Positions 23,457 through 32,000 of a stretch of 64,000 nt of DNA are shown here, in pieces (positions within the stretch are counted from its first letter, which is position 1; each line of letters begins with the position of its first letter). Below the pieces are notes generated by a model that was given only the letters and a program-made list of their open reading frames with translations, searched no databases and was not told the DNA's origin. The stretch covers positions 62,001 to 126,000 of the forward strand of contig JAFWEW010000035.1 of assembly GCA_017512725.1 (NCBI GenBank), written 5' to 3'. A program made the translations under genes and the position numbers. Source of the stretch: Solobacterium sp. (lineage in GTDB: Bacteria; Bacillota_I; Bacilli_A; Erysipelotrichales; Erysipelotrichaceae).

Positions 23457-26108
23457 CTACGAATTATCAGGAAGATCTTTTGCGGGTTTCCCCTCGCTCT
23501 GCGATGTCTGATGCGACTGATTATGGGTCATGTTGCGGATCGGGTTGATCTTACTGTTGTTGAGGAGGGTGACATTTCCTTCATCATCCGTGATTTCTGT
23601 CGTGCGAATTCCCATATCTGTGACACATCCCGTTACCCCGCCGGCAGCCACACGATCTCCGACATGAATTGAGCCTTCCAGCATCATAAAGAATCCTGCC
23701 AGCAGGTCTGATGCCATGCTCTGTGCACCCATACCAACTGCGATGGAAATGATACCGGCGGATGCGAGCATTGCGGTGGTGTTCACACCAAAGATATCCA
23801 TAAGCCAGAAGAGAAGAACAATGCATGCACTGTAGGAAATAAAACTCTTGATCATTCTGGTGATTGTCCATGTCCTGACACTGAGACGGTTTTCCAGAAG
23901 ATTCATTACGGTGCGGAACAGGAATTCAAAGAACAGTATTACAACGATGACAAACAGTGCAGCCCAAAGGGAATACAGATTAAACCCTTTTGCCCACTGT
24001 CCTCTGAGGATAAAGTTGAAGGAGCTCCACCATCCGTGTGAGGTAGCAATCAGAGTGACAAGTGTAAAAAGCGTCATGAAGAAAACATAGCCATCTGAAA
24101 AGACAATGATGGGACTTCCCGCCCTGGATGACGTTTTCAGTTCGTCCTCTTTCTCAATGATTCCCTCTGCGATCATCACGCTTGCGGTCGGATAGTACAC
24201 CAGCGCAAGAATGAGCAGTACTGTCAGGATCAAAACGATATAAAGCGGCCGGATTTCATTAATGCCATGTTCAGGAACCAGATAAATCAAGGTTTTCCCG
24301 TTTTCTGCATTCGCAGAGATGCACATTTTTTCGCCTTTATAATCAGTAAAACCTTCAAAGCTCGTGCCGGTCTTCAAAGTCAGCAGATAATCCCCTGCTT
24401 TCTGACCAATCATGGAATCGTCGGTATGGGCAATAAAGCGACCGTCCTCATCATTGATTGCGGCAGCGATGCTTCCTTTTTGTACGGAAAAACTGTTGAT
24501 CGTGCTTTCATACGTCATGCGCTTCAGCTCTGCGTTCAGTTCATCGGCGTTGTAGACAGCCAAAAGGAAGCCGTCCGCCTGTCCATCGCTGTCGGTCAGG
24601 AGAACTGCTGTCCCAATCTGAATCTCTCCTGTGTATGGGTCCTCTGCAGGTCCCACAACGGCATAAGGGTATCCCATCAGAACTGCATTGTAATCCTCAC
24701 TGAGGTTCTCGCCCACAGTAAATCCTGTATAGCTGTTGCTGGCAAAGCGTTCATTCCCGTTTTTATCAAAACACATGAGGTAATCGGCCTTTGTGATATC
24801 ACTAAGTTCTTTTAAGCCGTCACTGTTTTCATATTCCGGGCGGTCTTCCAGAAAGACTGCAAGAACCTGTGAGCGGGTCCGGTATAAATCCTCAAAGGCA
24901 TTGCGGATGATTTTCTCATGATTCCGGTGCATCTCAATATCATGCTCTACACTGAGCCGTTTGTTCATTGCGGTGAAGGTTGCGTTCGACTGATTCTCCA
25001 GCATCTGAAGCATGGATGAGAAAACAACCGTGACCACAAGAAAAATCACAATGCCAGGCCATGTGGCGCGACATACCGAAGAGCGTGAGACTTTTTTCTC
25101 CTCTCCCTCGCTCCGTTCCCGAAGGAGGCGTTTCAAGACATAAAGCTGGATCAGGAAAATGCCCCAACCGATGATTGACGAGATTGCAGCGGCTATATAC
25201 ATGCCATTTCCGGCAACCGCATCAAACGGCATTGTGATCAAAACATCTGCGTCATAGTCAGAATAGTGCACCTTTGTCGAAAGGTAACGTTTTCCGAGCA
25301 GTGAGATGATTTTTCCAGAACGCGGTGTTCCTGCATACTCAGATGTTTCGCTGTTGTCGAGGATCTTTCCGACCTCTTCATAAAGCTGTGAAGTCTGCTC
25401 AGATGTCAGCCCATCTACCGGGTATCCTGCAAGCGAATCAGTGATTCTCACATAGGCGACAACATCATTTTCGGAAAGTGCATCCGTCATCACTATCGAC
25501 CAGTCGCTGAGGCTGTTGTATAACTCCATCAGACTGTCACAGGAAAACTCAAATACCAGGCTTTCACCCGCATCCTCTGATACAGGAATCAGCACGAAGC
25601 CCTTACCATCATCCTTCGCGGTTTTCTCTCCGCTTTCTGAGAGCATGGGGTAAGCCTCGAAATACGGGGAGCGGGGCTCAAGTTTCTGAATGCAGCGATC
25701 GAAATTCTCCCTGGGACATACAGGTCCGGTAGTGGAAATCAGCTGGCCCTGCTTATTCAGAAGGGAAACACTTGCGGCGGAAACGTTATCCCGCACCATC
25801 TCCAGTTTTTCCTTATCTGAAATACTGTCTGTTTCTGCGTAAATCTTCAGTCCGAGCTCTGCACGGGTCAACATGTCATCTCCAAACGCAACGCTTCGCA
25901 TGTTCAGCTCGTTTGTACGGCTGTTGACCGTTTCCGGAATCTGATCCAGGAGATCTTCCATCAGATCCAATGCGTTATTCTGACAGAACTTAATCGTTAT
26001 AAAAAATACAATCACTGTGATAATCACGAAGATACACACAGAAAATAGGACTAGCTTTTTTCCGCTCTTTTCTTTTATTAGGGATCTGGTTTCATCAAAC
26101 GAGTTCAT
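23457..26108 (-). CDS. Extracytoplasmic sensor-MscS channel fusion
   Basis: An 883-residue membrane protein. The start MNSFDETRSLIKEK at 26108 follows a GAGGAG box; earlier in-frame starts lack one. Order: helix (about 17-40), an extracellular Cache-like domain (about 45-310), two helices, a second Cache-like domain (about 420-630, ending DGRFIAHTDDSMIGQKAGDYLL), then several helices and a C-terminal MscS pore: TTAMLASAGIISIAVGMGAQ, SDLLAGFFMMLEGSIHVGDRV and ITDDEGNVTLLNNSKI. The wide cytoplasmic cage of MscS is cut short after the beta domain. It looks like a ligand-gated relative of small-conductance mechanosensitive channels. The ligand is unknown. Confidence 0.8.
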   Translation of the reverse strand: MNSFDETRSLIKEKSGKKLVLFSVCIFVIITVIVFFITIKFCQNNALDLMEDLLDQIPETVNSRTNELNMRSVAFGDDMLTRAELGLKIYAETDSISDKEKLEMVRDNVSAASVSLLNKQGQLISTTGPVCPRENFDRCIQKLEPRSPYFEAYPMLSESGEKTAKDDGKGFVLIPVSEDAGESLVFEFSCDSLMELYNSLSDWSIVMTDALSENDVVAYVRITDSLAGYPVDGLTSEQTSQLYEEVGKILDNSETSEYAGTPRSGKIISLLGKRYLSTKVHYSDYDADVLITMPFDAVAGNGMYIAAAISSIIGWGIFLIQLYVLKRLLRERSEGEEKKVSRSSVCRATWPGIVIFLVVTVVFSSMLQMLENQSNATFTAMNKRLSVEHDIEMHRNHEKIIRNAFEDLYRTRSQVLAVFLEDRPEYENSDGLKELSDITKADYLMCFDKNGNERFASNSYTGFTVGENLSEDYNAVLMGYPYAVVGPAEDPYTGEIQIGTAVLLTDSDGQADGFLLAVYNADELNAELKRMTYESTINSFSVQKGSIAAAINDEDGRFIAHTDDSMIGQKAGDYLLTLKTGTSFEGFTDYKGEKMCISANAENGKTLIYLVPEHGINEIRPLYIVLILTVLLILALVYYPTASVMIAEGIIEKEDELKTSSRAGSPIIVFSDGYVFFMTLFTLVTLIATSHGWWSSFNFILRGQWAKGFNLYSLWAALFVIVVILFFEFLFRTVMNLLENRLSVRTWTITRMIKSFISYSACIVLLFWLMDIFGVNTTAMLASAGIISIAVGMGAQSMASDLLAGFFMMLEGSIHVGDRVAAGGVTGCVTDMGIRTTEITDDEGNVTLLNNSKINPIRNMTHNQSHQTSQSEGKPAKDLPDNS

Positions 26109-26194
26109 AATCTGTCTCCTCAAAGCTTTCTCAACACGAATCCCACAGCTGTTCATCCTGATTTTCGCTCTTGGAATTGTAGTTTGTTTGGCTC

Positions 26195-26256
26195 TCCCCC
26201 ACTTACGCACATAGTACGTTGAAATGGGGGATTCCTGCAAACTAGATATACATAAA
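26195..26256 (-). repeat. 62-bp hairpin element, copy 2 (inverted)
   Basis: Inverted copy of 21739-21800 with six mismatches. Here the hairpin is stronger: CCCCCATTT pairs with AAGTGGGGG over nine positions including one wobble. It begins next to the predicted transcription start of the Cache-MscS gene and lies about 90 bases before its ATG, so it should be transcribed into the 5' leader. With copy 1 it brackets a 4.5-kb segment holding the GH25 and Cache-MscS genes. Confidence 0.6.
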
Positions 26257-26263
26257 CGTTCAC

Positions 26264-26291
26264 ATTATCAGATCACCGTTATTCGGTTCAA
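26264..26291 (-). promoter_or_regulatory. Promoter of the Cache-MscS gene
   Basis: On the minus strand TTGAAC (26286-26291) and GATAAT (26264-26269) are spaced 16 bases, with a predicted start near 26257, at the edge of the 62-bp element. Confidence 0.5.
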
Positions 26292-26555
26292 CAAGCTCAG
26301 TGTCACATACATATATCTTTTTGCTCAACCGTCTGCAGTGCTTTGATAAGCTCTGTATTCTCTTAAAAATTATAATCTCCGGACAATTGAATTTCTGTGA
26401 CGTTTTTCCAATGTCAGAAAAAACAAGCGGATCGAGCAAGGTGTCTGATTCAATAATATTTGGTGAATAGCGATATGCGGTTTTTACTTCATGACAAACG
26501 AATTACAGATTTGGATCACAGAGTATTGGATTGCGAATTTTCGCTGTTTCTATTT
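26292..26555. other. Gene-free AT-rich spacer
   Basis: Apart from the promoter at its left edge I see no gene, hairpin with T-run, or repeat here. It is noticeably AT-rich and lies downstream of the MATE gene on the minus strand. Confidence 0.5.
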
Positions 26556-27896
26556 TTAGTTCAGCGTCCTTCCCACAGTCATATGAAAGATTGCCAGCGA
26601 CATGACTGCTGTAAGAATATCTGAAAACGGCTGTGTAAGCAGGATTCCGGAAAGACCAAACATGGAAGAAAGGATAGGAAGAAGAAGGGCAAAGATAATG
26701 CCCTGACGACAGACAGATATTGCAAATGCGCCACCTGCCTGTCCAACAGACTGGAAGATGCATGTGGAGACAAGGCAGATTGCCATGAACACCAGACTCG
26801 ATGACATGTATCGAAGCATCTCAGCGCCTTTTACTAGAACGGCATCGGAAGCGGACATGATGCGCATGATATATGGCGCCCCGAAAAACAGAAGCACTGT
26901 AAACAGAAGCGCAAGACAGATTTCAAACCAGTATTCATAGTGAATGATGTCACGCAGCCGTTTTTTATTCTGGTTTCCGTAGCTATATCCGATGATTGGC
27001 TGGCCTCCAAAGGCAAACCCCATCAGGACCATTGTTGCAATCATGAAGGCTCTTGAAGCAATTCCATAACCGGCAATGCATTCGGTGCCGTATGCGAGCA
27101 GCCGTCTGTTTGTCAGCATCACAGAAAGTGACTGTACAAGGTTTGTCACACAGGCAGGAATGCCAATCCGTAAAACTTCCATCAGATCCGAAGCGCGGAA
27201 ATGGAGGAAACGGGGATGCAGAACAACAATTTCGGTTTTTCCGGTCATTATCCAGGAAAAGTAGAGTGTCTCGATGACATATGCGAGAAAGGTTGCGAGA
27301 GCAGCACCGCCTGCACCGAGTCCCAGCCCGAAGATCATCAGAGGATCCAGAATCATGTTCGATATCGATCCAATTGCTCCGCCGATAAACGATTCTTTCA
27401 CTTTTCCTTCAGAACGAAGGATATTTACCGGTATAAAGCAGAAGACGACAAATGGTGCAGCGGCACATATCCAGCTGAGATAAGCCAAGGCGGAAGAAAA
27501 TGTCTTTTCATCCGCACCAAGAAGACGGAGTGCCGGAACACGAAGAAGTAGCAGAAGTACACCCACGGTCAAGCCGCAGATCAGCCCTGCCCATGCACTC
27601 AGCACGCTGACTTCTCTGGCATGTTCCTTTTTGCCGGCTCCCAGAAGCCGTGATACTGCAGAGCTGCCGCCGAGCCCGAAGATATCACCAAGCGCAATCA
27701 GCATGGTAAAGACGGGGGTGCAGAGGGATACACCTGCGATCAGTTCTGTTTTTCCCGTCAAAGATACAAAATAAATATCGACAAGATTATAGACCAGCGA
27801 AATGATCATCCCCGCAACAACGGGAAGAGACATTTTCAGATAGGATTCGGGGATCGGCTCTTCGGCGAGATAGTTTTTGTTTTTTGTGTCTGCCAT
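26556..27896 (-). CDS. MATE-family efflux transporter
   Basis: A 446-residue exporter with about 12 membrane helices of the multidrug-and-toxin-extrusion (DinF/NorM) type. Typical stretches are LPVVAGMIISLVYNLVDIYFVSLTG at the N-terminus and GSSAVSRLLGAGKKEHA. The start MADTKNKNYLAEEPIP at 27896 is preferred because GAGGGA lies just before it, overlapping the stop of the NRPS-like gene; upstream ATGs have no such box. Tight coupling to the NRPS-like gene suggests it exports that product, an inference from position. Confidence 0.88.
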   Translation of the reverse strand: MADTKNKNYLAEEPIPESYLKMSLPVVAGMIISLVYNLVDIYFVSLTGKTELIAGVSLCTPVFTMLIALGDIFGLGGSSAVSRLLGAGKKEHAREVSVLSAWAGLICGLTVGVLLLLLRVPALRLLGADEKTFSSALAYLSWICAAAPFVVFCFIPVNILRSEGKVKESFIGGAIGSISNMILDPLMIFGLGLGAGGAALATFLAYVIETLYFSWIMTGKTEIVVLHPRFLHFRASDLMEVLRIGIPACVTNLVQSLSVMLTNRRLLAYGTECIAGYGIASRAFMIATMVLMGFAFGGQPIIGYSYGNQNKKRLRDIIHYEYWFEICLALLFTVLLFFGAPYIMRIMSASDAVLVKGAEMLRYMSSSLVFMAICLVSTCIFQSVGQAGGAFAISVCRQGIIFALLLPILSSMFGLSGILLTQPFSDILTAVMSLAIFHMTVGRTLN

Positions 27897-27904
27897 AAAT
27901 TCCC

Positions 27905-30900
27905 TCATTCTTTTGCGAGTCTCATCATACAATCGGCAACAGATCTTCCAAACCGTTCCATGGAAGCTTCGTCATATATACACTTGTTATAGTTGATGAA
28001 CATAATCAGCTGATTCTCTTTTTTAGCAGGATAAAGCACGCATTCTGCGGCTGCCGGTGAAGTAACACGATAATCCCACATGGGAATATCATAGGATCCC
28101 GGAGTGATAGATGTATTAATCTCGATTCCGTCTTCGCAGATCATGTTTATAGTCTCCTGTTTACTGGGAGAGTTGTCATAAAGCGCGAAGGAAAGGTCAG
28201 AATAAATGATGCTGTCTATGATCTGTGCGCTGACTTCCTTCATCAGATTGAGTTCAGGACGGCTGAAGTCGATGGCGATGGGGTGTGCACTCATCGTGAT
28301 TCCGATAATATTCTCTTTCCACGGTTCATCTCTTCCGTTATAGATCCACTGTACCTGAACCTTATCCGTATTGTTATATTCCTTCATAGCCAGAAGCCCG
28401 GCAGTGGAATACAGCATACCGAGACTGATACTCTTTCCCTGCAGTGCATCCATCAAATCGGTGAATGAATAACTGAAAGGAACTTTCAGAATATGAATCT
28501 GATTATCCCGGCTCTGATGATCCACCCGCGGCATCCGTTCAAAAGAAGGCAGATTATATATTTTTTTCAGCCTCTCGAGTTCTTTCTCTGCTTCTTTCCG
28601 GTTCGCAAAGATTTCATGCTGACGGAGAAATTCGAAGTAGAGGTCTTTCTCTGGCGGTTCACCGTGCAGTACACGAATGATATTCTTTATCACCAAACTG
28701 ATGCTTGTTCCATCAATGATACTGTGATGGAAATCCATAAAGAGATAGACAGTGGTTTCCGTGACATAGATGGCGCATCGATACATCAGCGAGTTGATCA
28801 CTTTGTGGGGTTTCAGCAGATGAGGGAGGATCTCGATTTTAAAGACGTTGTCAGAAGTATTGATAATTTCAACAGGCTGAATCCGTTCCGGTGCATACCG
28901 CTGAACAAACCCTTCATCCGCAAACGTGAAAATCATTCCAAAAATGGAGAAATGATGCAGGACGGTATCAACCGCACGTTTCAGTTCCTCTGGTTCGATT
29001 TCGGAACGCGGCATAGCTTTGAGAATCGGTACATTCGTTCCGTCTCCTTTGGGAGTATAAAGCTGGTAGTCTACATAATACCGCTGATACGGCAGAAGGG
29101 GATACGATGTCGGTGAACCGGCAGAAAGCTCTGTTTTAGCCTGCAGAGCAGACTGCTCCATAAGCGCTTCTGCCAGCCTTCGCGGTGTCTTCAGCGCAAA
29201 GATATCCTTCATGGTGATGTTAAGATCGTTGAGGTTTGCTACAGCCTGCATCGCAAGCATCGATGTTCCACCAATCTCAGAGAACTCGTCATCCGGATCA
29301 ACCGAAGGAAGATCAAGCACTTCCGCAAAGACATTCTGGATTCTCTGCTCAATTGTATTTGAATCCCGGCTTTGGACCATCTCTGCCAGTCTGCGCGGTG
29401 TCTTCAGCGCAAAGATATCCTTCATGGTAATGTTAAGATCGTTGAGGTTTGCTACAGCCTGCATCGCAAGCATCGATGTTCCGCCAATCTCAGAGAACTC
29501 GTCATCCGGATCAACCGAAGGAAGATCGAGCACTTCCGCAAAGACACTCTGAATTCTCTTTTCACTGACGTTCGGCTCCGCGAATTCGCCAGTGCTGTGT
29601 TCCGCCGATGTTTTTTTGCGAAGACTTACGGCGTCGATTTTTCGCTGCTTCAGAGCCTGCAGATCTGCTTTACCGCGTGCATTTCGCGGCATCTCCTCCA
29701 AATGAATGAAGTAGTCGGGAATCATATAATCCGCCAGATACTTTTCTGCATGCTTTTTCAGTTCCTTTTGTTCAAATATGCGGCCGATGTAGTAACAGCA
29801 GAGACGTGCCGCATTCTGCACATTCACCTCAACTGTTTTTGACTCGTTAATACCGTCACATCGGCACATCACATTATCAATCTCGTCGAGTTCAACACGC
29901 TGGCCTCGGATTTTGACCATACGATCCTTTCGGCCATGAAAAACCAGATCCCCATTTAAGTCGTAGGCCATGTAGTCTCCTGTATGGTAAACCTGTTTTC
30001 CGGATTCATGGCTGAATTTTTTGCTCGTTTCTTCCGGCATATTGTGGTATTCCGTTGCCATGTAAGGGCTGATGATGCACAATTCACCGATGGTGTCGGG
30101 TTCGGTTATCGTCTGGCCGTTTTCATCTTTCAGAAACGCGGTTACTCCTTTAAATGGCTTCCCCAGCACAGCAGGGCCTCCTTGTCCGAGCGGATTGGCA
30201 AGCATAGTCGGACATTCACTTGCCCCGTAAAATTCGAAGACATCAGAATCGCCATACATATGCTGCGGCATCGCTTTTTCTCCGGATACAAAGAGATAAT
30301 CAACCGGAAGAACTCCGAATATCTGGCGCATTGTTCCGTACATTGTAGGCGGCATGAAAATTCCGGATATCCGATTGGTTTTCATGATCTCATAAAGCAG
30401 GTTGATATCTTTCCGTTCCGTTTCATTTGCGATATAAAGACTGCCGCCGTAATAAAGCGGAGGGGTCAGATCCATCAGAGAAGCGGCAAATGTGAACATT
30501 GCGATACACAACGTATTCGTCTTACTGGAAAGGGGAACTAACTGCGGCAGTAACACCGGGTATGCGTCAAGAATACGCTGTTGGTGTACGACACCTTTTG
30601 GGGTTCCGGTAGAACCGGAAGTATAGTAAATCATTCCTTCCGCATCCGGATCAGAATGATTCAGATCCAGATCAGCTGCCGGCAGTTCTGTTCCCTCAGG
30701 AAATACCTTGTCAAGAAGAATCGTCGAAACATCTCCCGGAACATGTTCTGACAGAGCTTCTGTTGTCAGACACAGGGGGCATTGTGCATCCTTCAGTATT
30801 GTGGAAATCCGTTCAGCAGGATATTCACTGGAAAGAGGAATTGCTGTGCAGCCTGCCCGCAAAACACCCAGCCACGCCGCAATATAATCCTTTGTTCTGG

Positions 30901-31084
30901 GAAGAAGGAGGGCGATTCTTCCTGTTGTTTCACCTGGTTTCAGTGCGTCGAGAATAATCTTTGCAAGATATGCAGAACGATGATTCAGTTCACCGTAACT
31001 GTAGACCCCCTCACAATCCAGTACTGCAGGAGAATCCGGATTCTGCTTGGCCTGCAGTATAAATGCATCGATAAAATGATTCAT
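27905..31084 (-). CDS. NRPS-like protein with A-T-T-C domain order
   Basis: A 1059-residue single-gene assembly protein. The adenylation domain (1-500) has YYTSGSTGTPKGVVHQ, FYGASECP, YHTGDYMAYDLNGDLVFHGR and the catalytic Lys in MPRNARGKADL. Two carrier domains follow, with phosphopantetheine serines near 536 and 607 in IGGTSMLAMQ; they are nearly identical. The C-terminal part (about 650-1059) is a condensation-type domain with HHSIIDG near 785, matching HHxxxDG. There is no thioesterase. A loaded amino or hydroxy acid would be passed to an acceptor by the C domain. It is co-transcribed with a MATE exporter. Substrate not predictable by eye. Confidence 0.88.
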   Translation of the reverse strand: MNHFIDAFILQAKQNPDSPAVLDCEGVYSYGELNHRSAYLAKIILDALKPGETTGRIALLLPRTKDYIAAWLGVLRAGCTAIPLSSEYPAERISTILKDAQCPLCLTTEALSEHVPGDVSTILLDKVFPEGTELPAADLDLNHSDPDAEGMIYYTSGSTGTPKGVVHQQRILDAYPVLLPQLVPLSSKTNTLCIAMFTFAASLMDLTPPLYYGGSLYIANETERKDINLLYEIMKTNRISGIFMPPTMYGTMRQIFGVLPVDYLFVSGEKAMPQHMYGDSDVFEFYGASECPTMLANPLGQGGPAVLGKPFKGVTAFLKDENGQTITEPDTIGELCIISPYMATEYHNMPEETSKKFSHESGKQVYHTGDYMAYDLNGDLVFHGRKDRMVKIRGQRVELDEIDNVMCRCDGINESKTVEVNVQNAARLCCYYIGRIFEQKELKKHAEKYLADYMIPDYFIHLEEMPRNARGKADLQALKQRKIDAVSLRKKTSAEHSTGEFAEPNVSEKRIQSVFAEVLDLPSVDPDDEFSEIGGTSMLAMQAVANLNDLNITMKDIFALKTPRRLAEMVQSRDSNTIEQRIQNVFAEVLDLPSVDPDDEFSEIGGTSMLAMQAVANLNDLNITMKDIFALKTPRRLAEALMEQSALQAKTELSAGSPTSYPLLPYQRYYVDYQLYTPKGDGTNVPILKAMPRSEIEPEELKRAVDTVLHHFSIFGMIFTFADEGFVQRYAPERIQPVEIINTSDNVFKIEILPHLLKPHKVINSLMYRCAIYVTETTVYLFMDFHHSIIDGTSISLVIKNIIRVLHGEPPEKDLYFEFLRQHEIFANRKEAEKELERLKKIYNLPSFERMPRVDHQSRDNQIHILKVPFSYSFTDLMDALQGKSISLGMLYSTAGLLAMKEYNNTDKVQVQWIYNGRDEPWKENIIGITMSAHPIAIDFSRPELNLMKEVSAQIIDSIIYSDLSFALYDNSPSKQETINMICEDGIEINTSITPGSYDIPMWDYRVTSPAAAECVLYPAKKENQLIMFINYNKCIYDEASMERFGRSVADCMMRLAKE
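29169..29346 (-). repeat. Carrier-domain DNA repeat, copy B (second carrier)
   Basis: 178 bases nearly identical to 29382-29559, at an offset of 213 bases (71 codons). It encodes the second carrier domain of the NRPS-like protein. The few differences are mostly silent, which points to a recent in-frame tandem duplication or continuing gene conversion. Confidence 0.9.
29382..29559 (-). repeat. Carrier-domain DNA repeat, copy A (first carrier)
   Basis: Partner of 29169-29346; encodes the first carrier domain. The 35-base stretch between the copies encodes a short linker. Confidence 0.9.
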
Positions 31085-31103
31085 AAAAAAACCTTTCTTT
31101 CAG

Positions 31104-31117
31104 AGCGAATATTCGCT
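31104..31117. promoter_or_regulatory. 14-bp perfect palindrome upstream of the NRPS-like gene
   Basis: AGCGAATATTCGCT is a perfect palindrome centred 26 bases before the NRPS-like start codon. The site suits a dimeric repressor, but no regulator is linked on either side. Confidence 0.35.
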
Positions 31118-31169
31118 TAATAAGCCAACAACGGAGCATATTAAGTTATTAGACATAGCTTTTTTCTTG

Positions 31170-31355
31170 TTAAGTGAATCTCCCCTCCCTACGCTGACGC
31201 ATAGAGGAAGGTGCCTCAGACTTTCGTCTGTATGCAGATACGGTATCTACCCCGGCAGGCAGAACGAATCTTTCCTGTCCCGTCGGTAAAATCGACTGCA
31301 CATGGGAGTTCACAGCTTTGGTGAATTCTTCAGGATAAAGAATACGTTTTGCTGC
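31170..31355 (-). pseudogene. Probable C-terminal remnant of an IS605-type tnpB with right-end hairpin
   Basis: A 61-codon open stretch without a start codon runs from a TGA at 31356 to TAA at 31170. It ends ILPTGQERFVLPAGVDTV, then SAYRRKSEAPSSMRQRREGRFT, which resembles the Ser-x-Lys-Gln-Glu type tails of IS200/IS605 TnpB proteins. Its last codons overlap a hairpin (CCTCTATGCG against CGTAGGGAGG, 31174-31211), and the sequence GGGGAGATTCAC after it resembles the end of the 62-bp elements. In intact elements the 3' end of tnpB and the right end also encode the omega RNA. Identification is by resemblance only. Confidence 0.4.
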
Positions 31356-31382
31356 TCATGGGTCATCAGTATCCCAGATTAA

Positions 31383-32000
31383 TTATTGTTCTCTTGAAAA
31401 CCGATTTTCCAACCCGGCCATGCCTGCGGAATCAAAGCATATTGTCTCCTGGGTGCAGTATGCCCCAAAGGTTGCGTCAAGCGTGTAATCCAGAGGTTTC
31501 CCTTTCGCGTAGTTCAAAGCGGAAGTATATAATTCGTCCGTCATATAGCTTCTTGTGATATGCCAGTTTCCATTGATTTTGTCCAGGTACTGCTGCAACT
31601 CGGGATTATCACATATGATTTCAACTTTGATTCCTTCTCCGCCGGTCAGATGAAAATTACGGTCCAGAAATCGTTCATACTGGTAACTGGTTATATGAAG
31701 TTTGACTTTTGTCCCATACAGATGATCCACAAGTTCGGCCGGATAAAACAATGTTGTCACATGATATAGACGCGGTTCTTTTTCAAAGACCGGTTTTGCA
31801 CGCAGCTGTTCAAACAGCTTTCTGACTTCGTCATGATCCGGAAAAATTCCTTCATATACTACCGGTGAAAGCGGAGCTCTGCTGCTGTAGGTTGGAAGAA
31901 AAGCACCAGAAGTCTGTCTGCGTTCCGGAGTAAACGAATAGTATCTGCAGATCAGAAAACAAAGAGCACTTAAAACAAAAAGAGTAATCAGAACATTCAT
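31383..32000 (-). CDS. Secreted or membrane-anchored protein of unknown function
   Basis: A 205-residue protein starting MNVLITLFVLSALCFLICRYYS, one hydrophobic segment, then a soluble domain with aromatic and charged residues (HVTTLFYPAELVDHLYGTKVKLHITSYQYE, later KVEIICDNPELQQYLDKINGNWHITRSYMT). I do not recognise it. It is upstream of the NRPS-like and MATE genes on the same strand but separated by the tnpB remnant, so a shared function is uncertain. Confidence 0.6.
   Translation of the reverse strand: MNVLITLFVLSALCFLICRYYSFTPERRQTSGAFLPTYSSRAPLSPVVYEGIFPDHDEVRKLFEQLRAKPVFEKEPRLYHVTTLFYPAELVDHLYGTKVKLHITSYQYERFLDRNFHLTGGEGIKVEIICDNPELQQYLDKINGNWHITRSYMTDELYTSALNYAKGKPLDYTLDATFGAYCTQETICFDSAGMAGLENRFSREQ

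Noticed and set aside
21739-26256. Intact transposon bounded by the 62-bp inverted copies
   Set aside because: The enclosed genes are a lysozyme and an MscS-like channel, no transposase is present, and no target-site duplication is evident at the outer edges.
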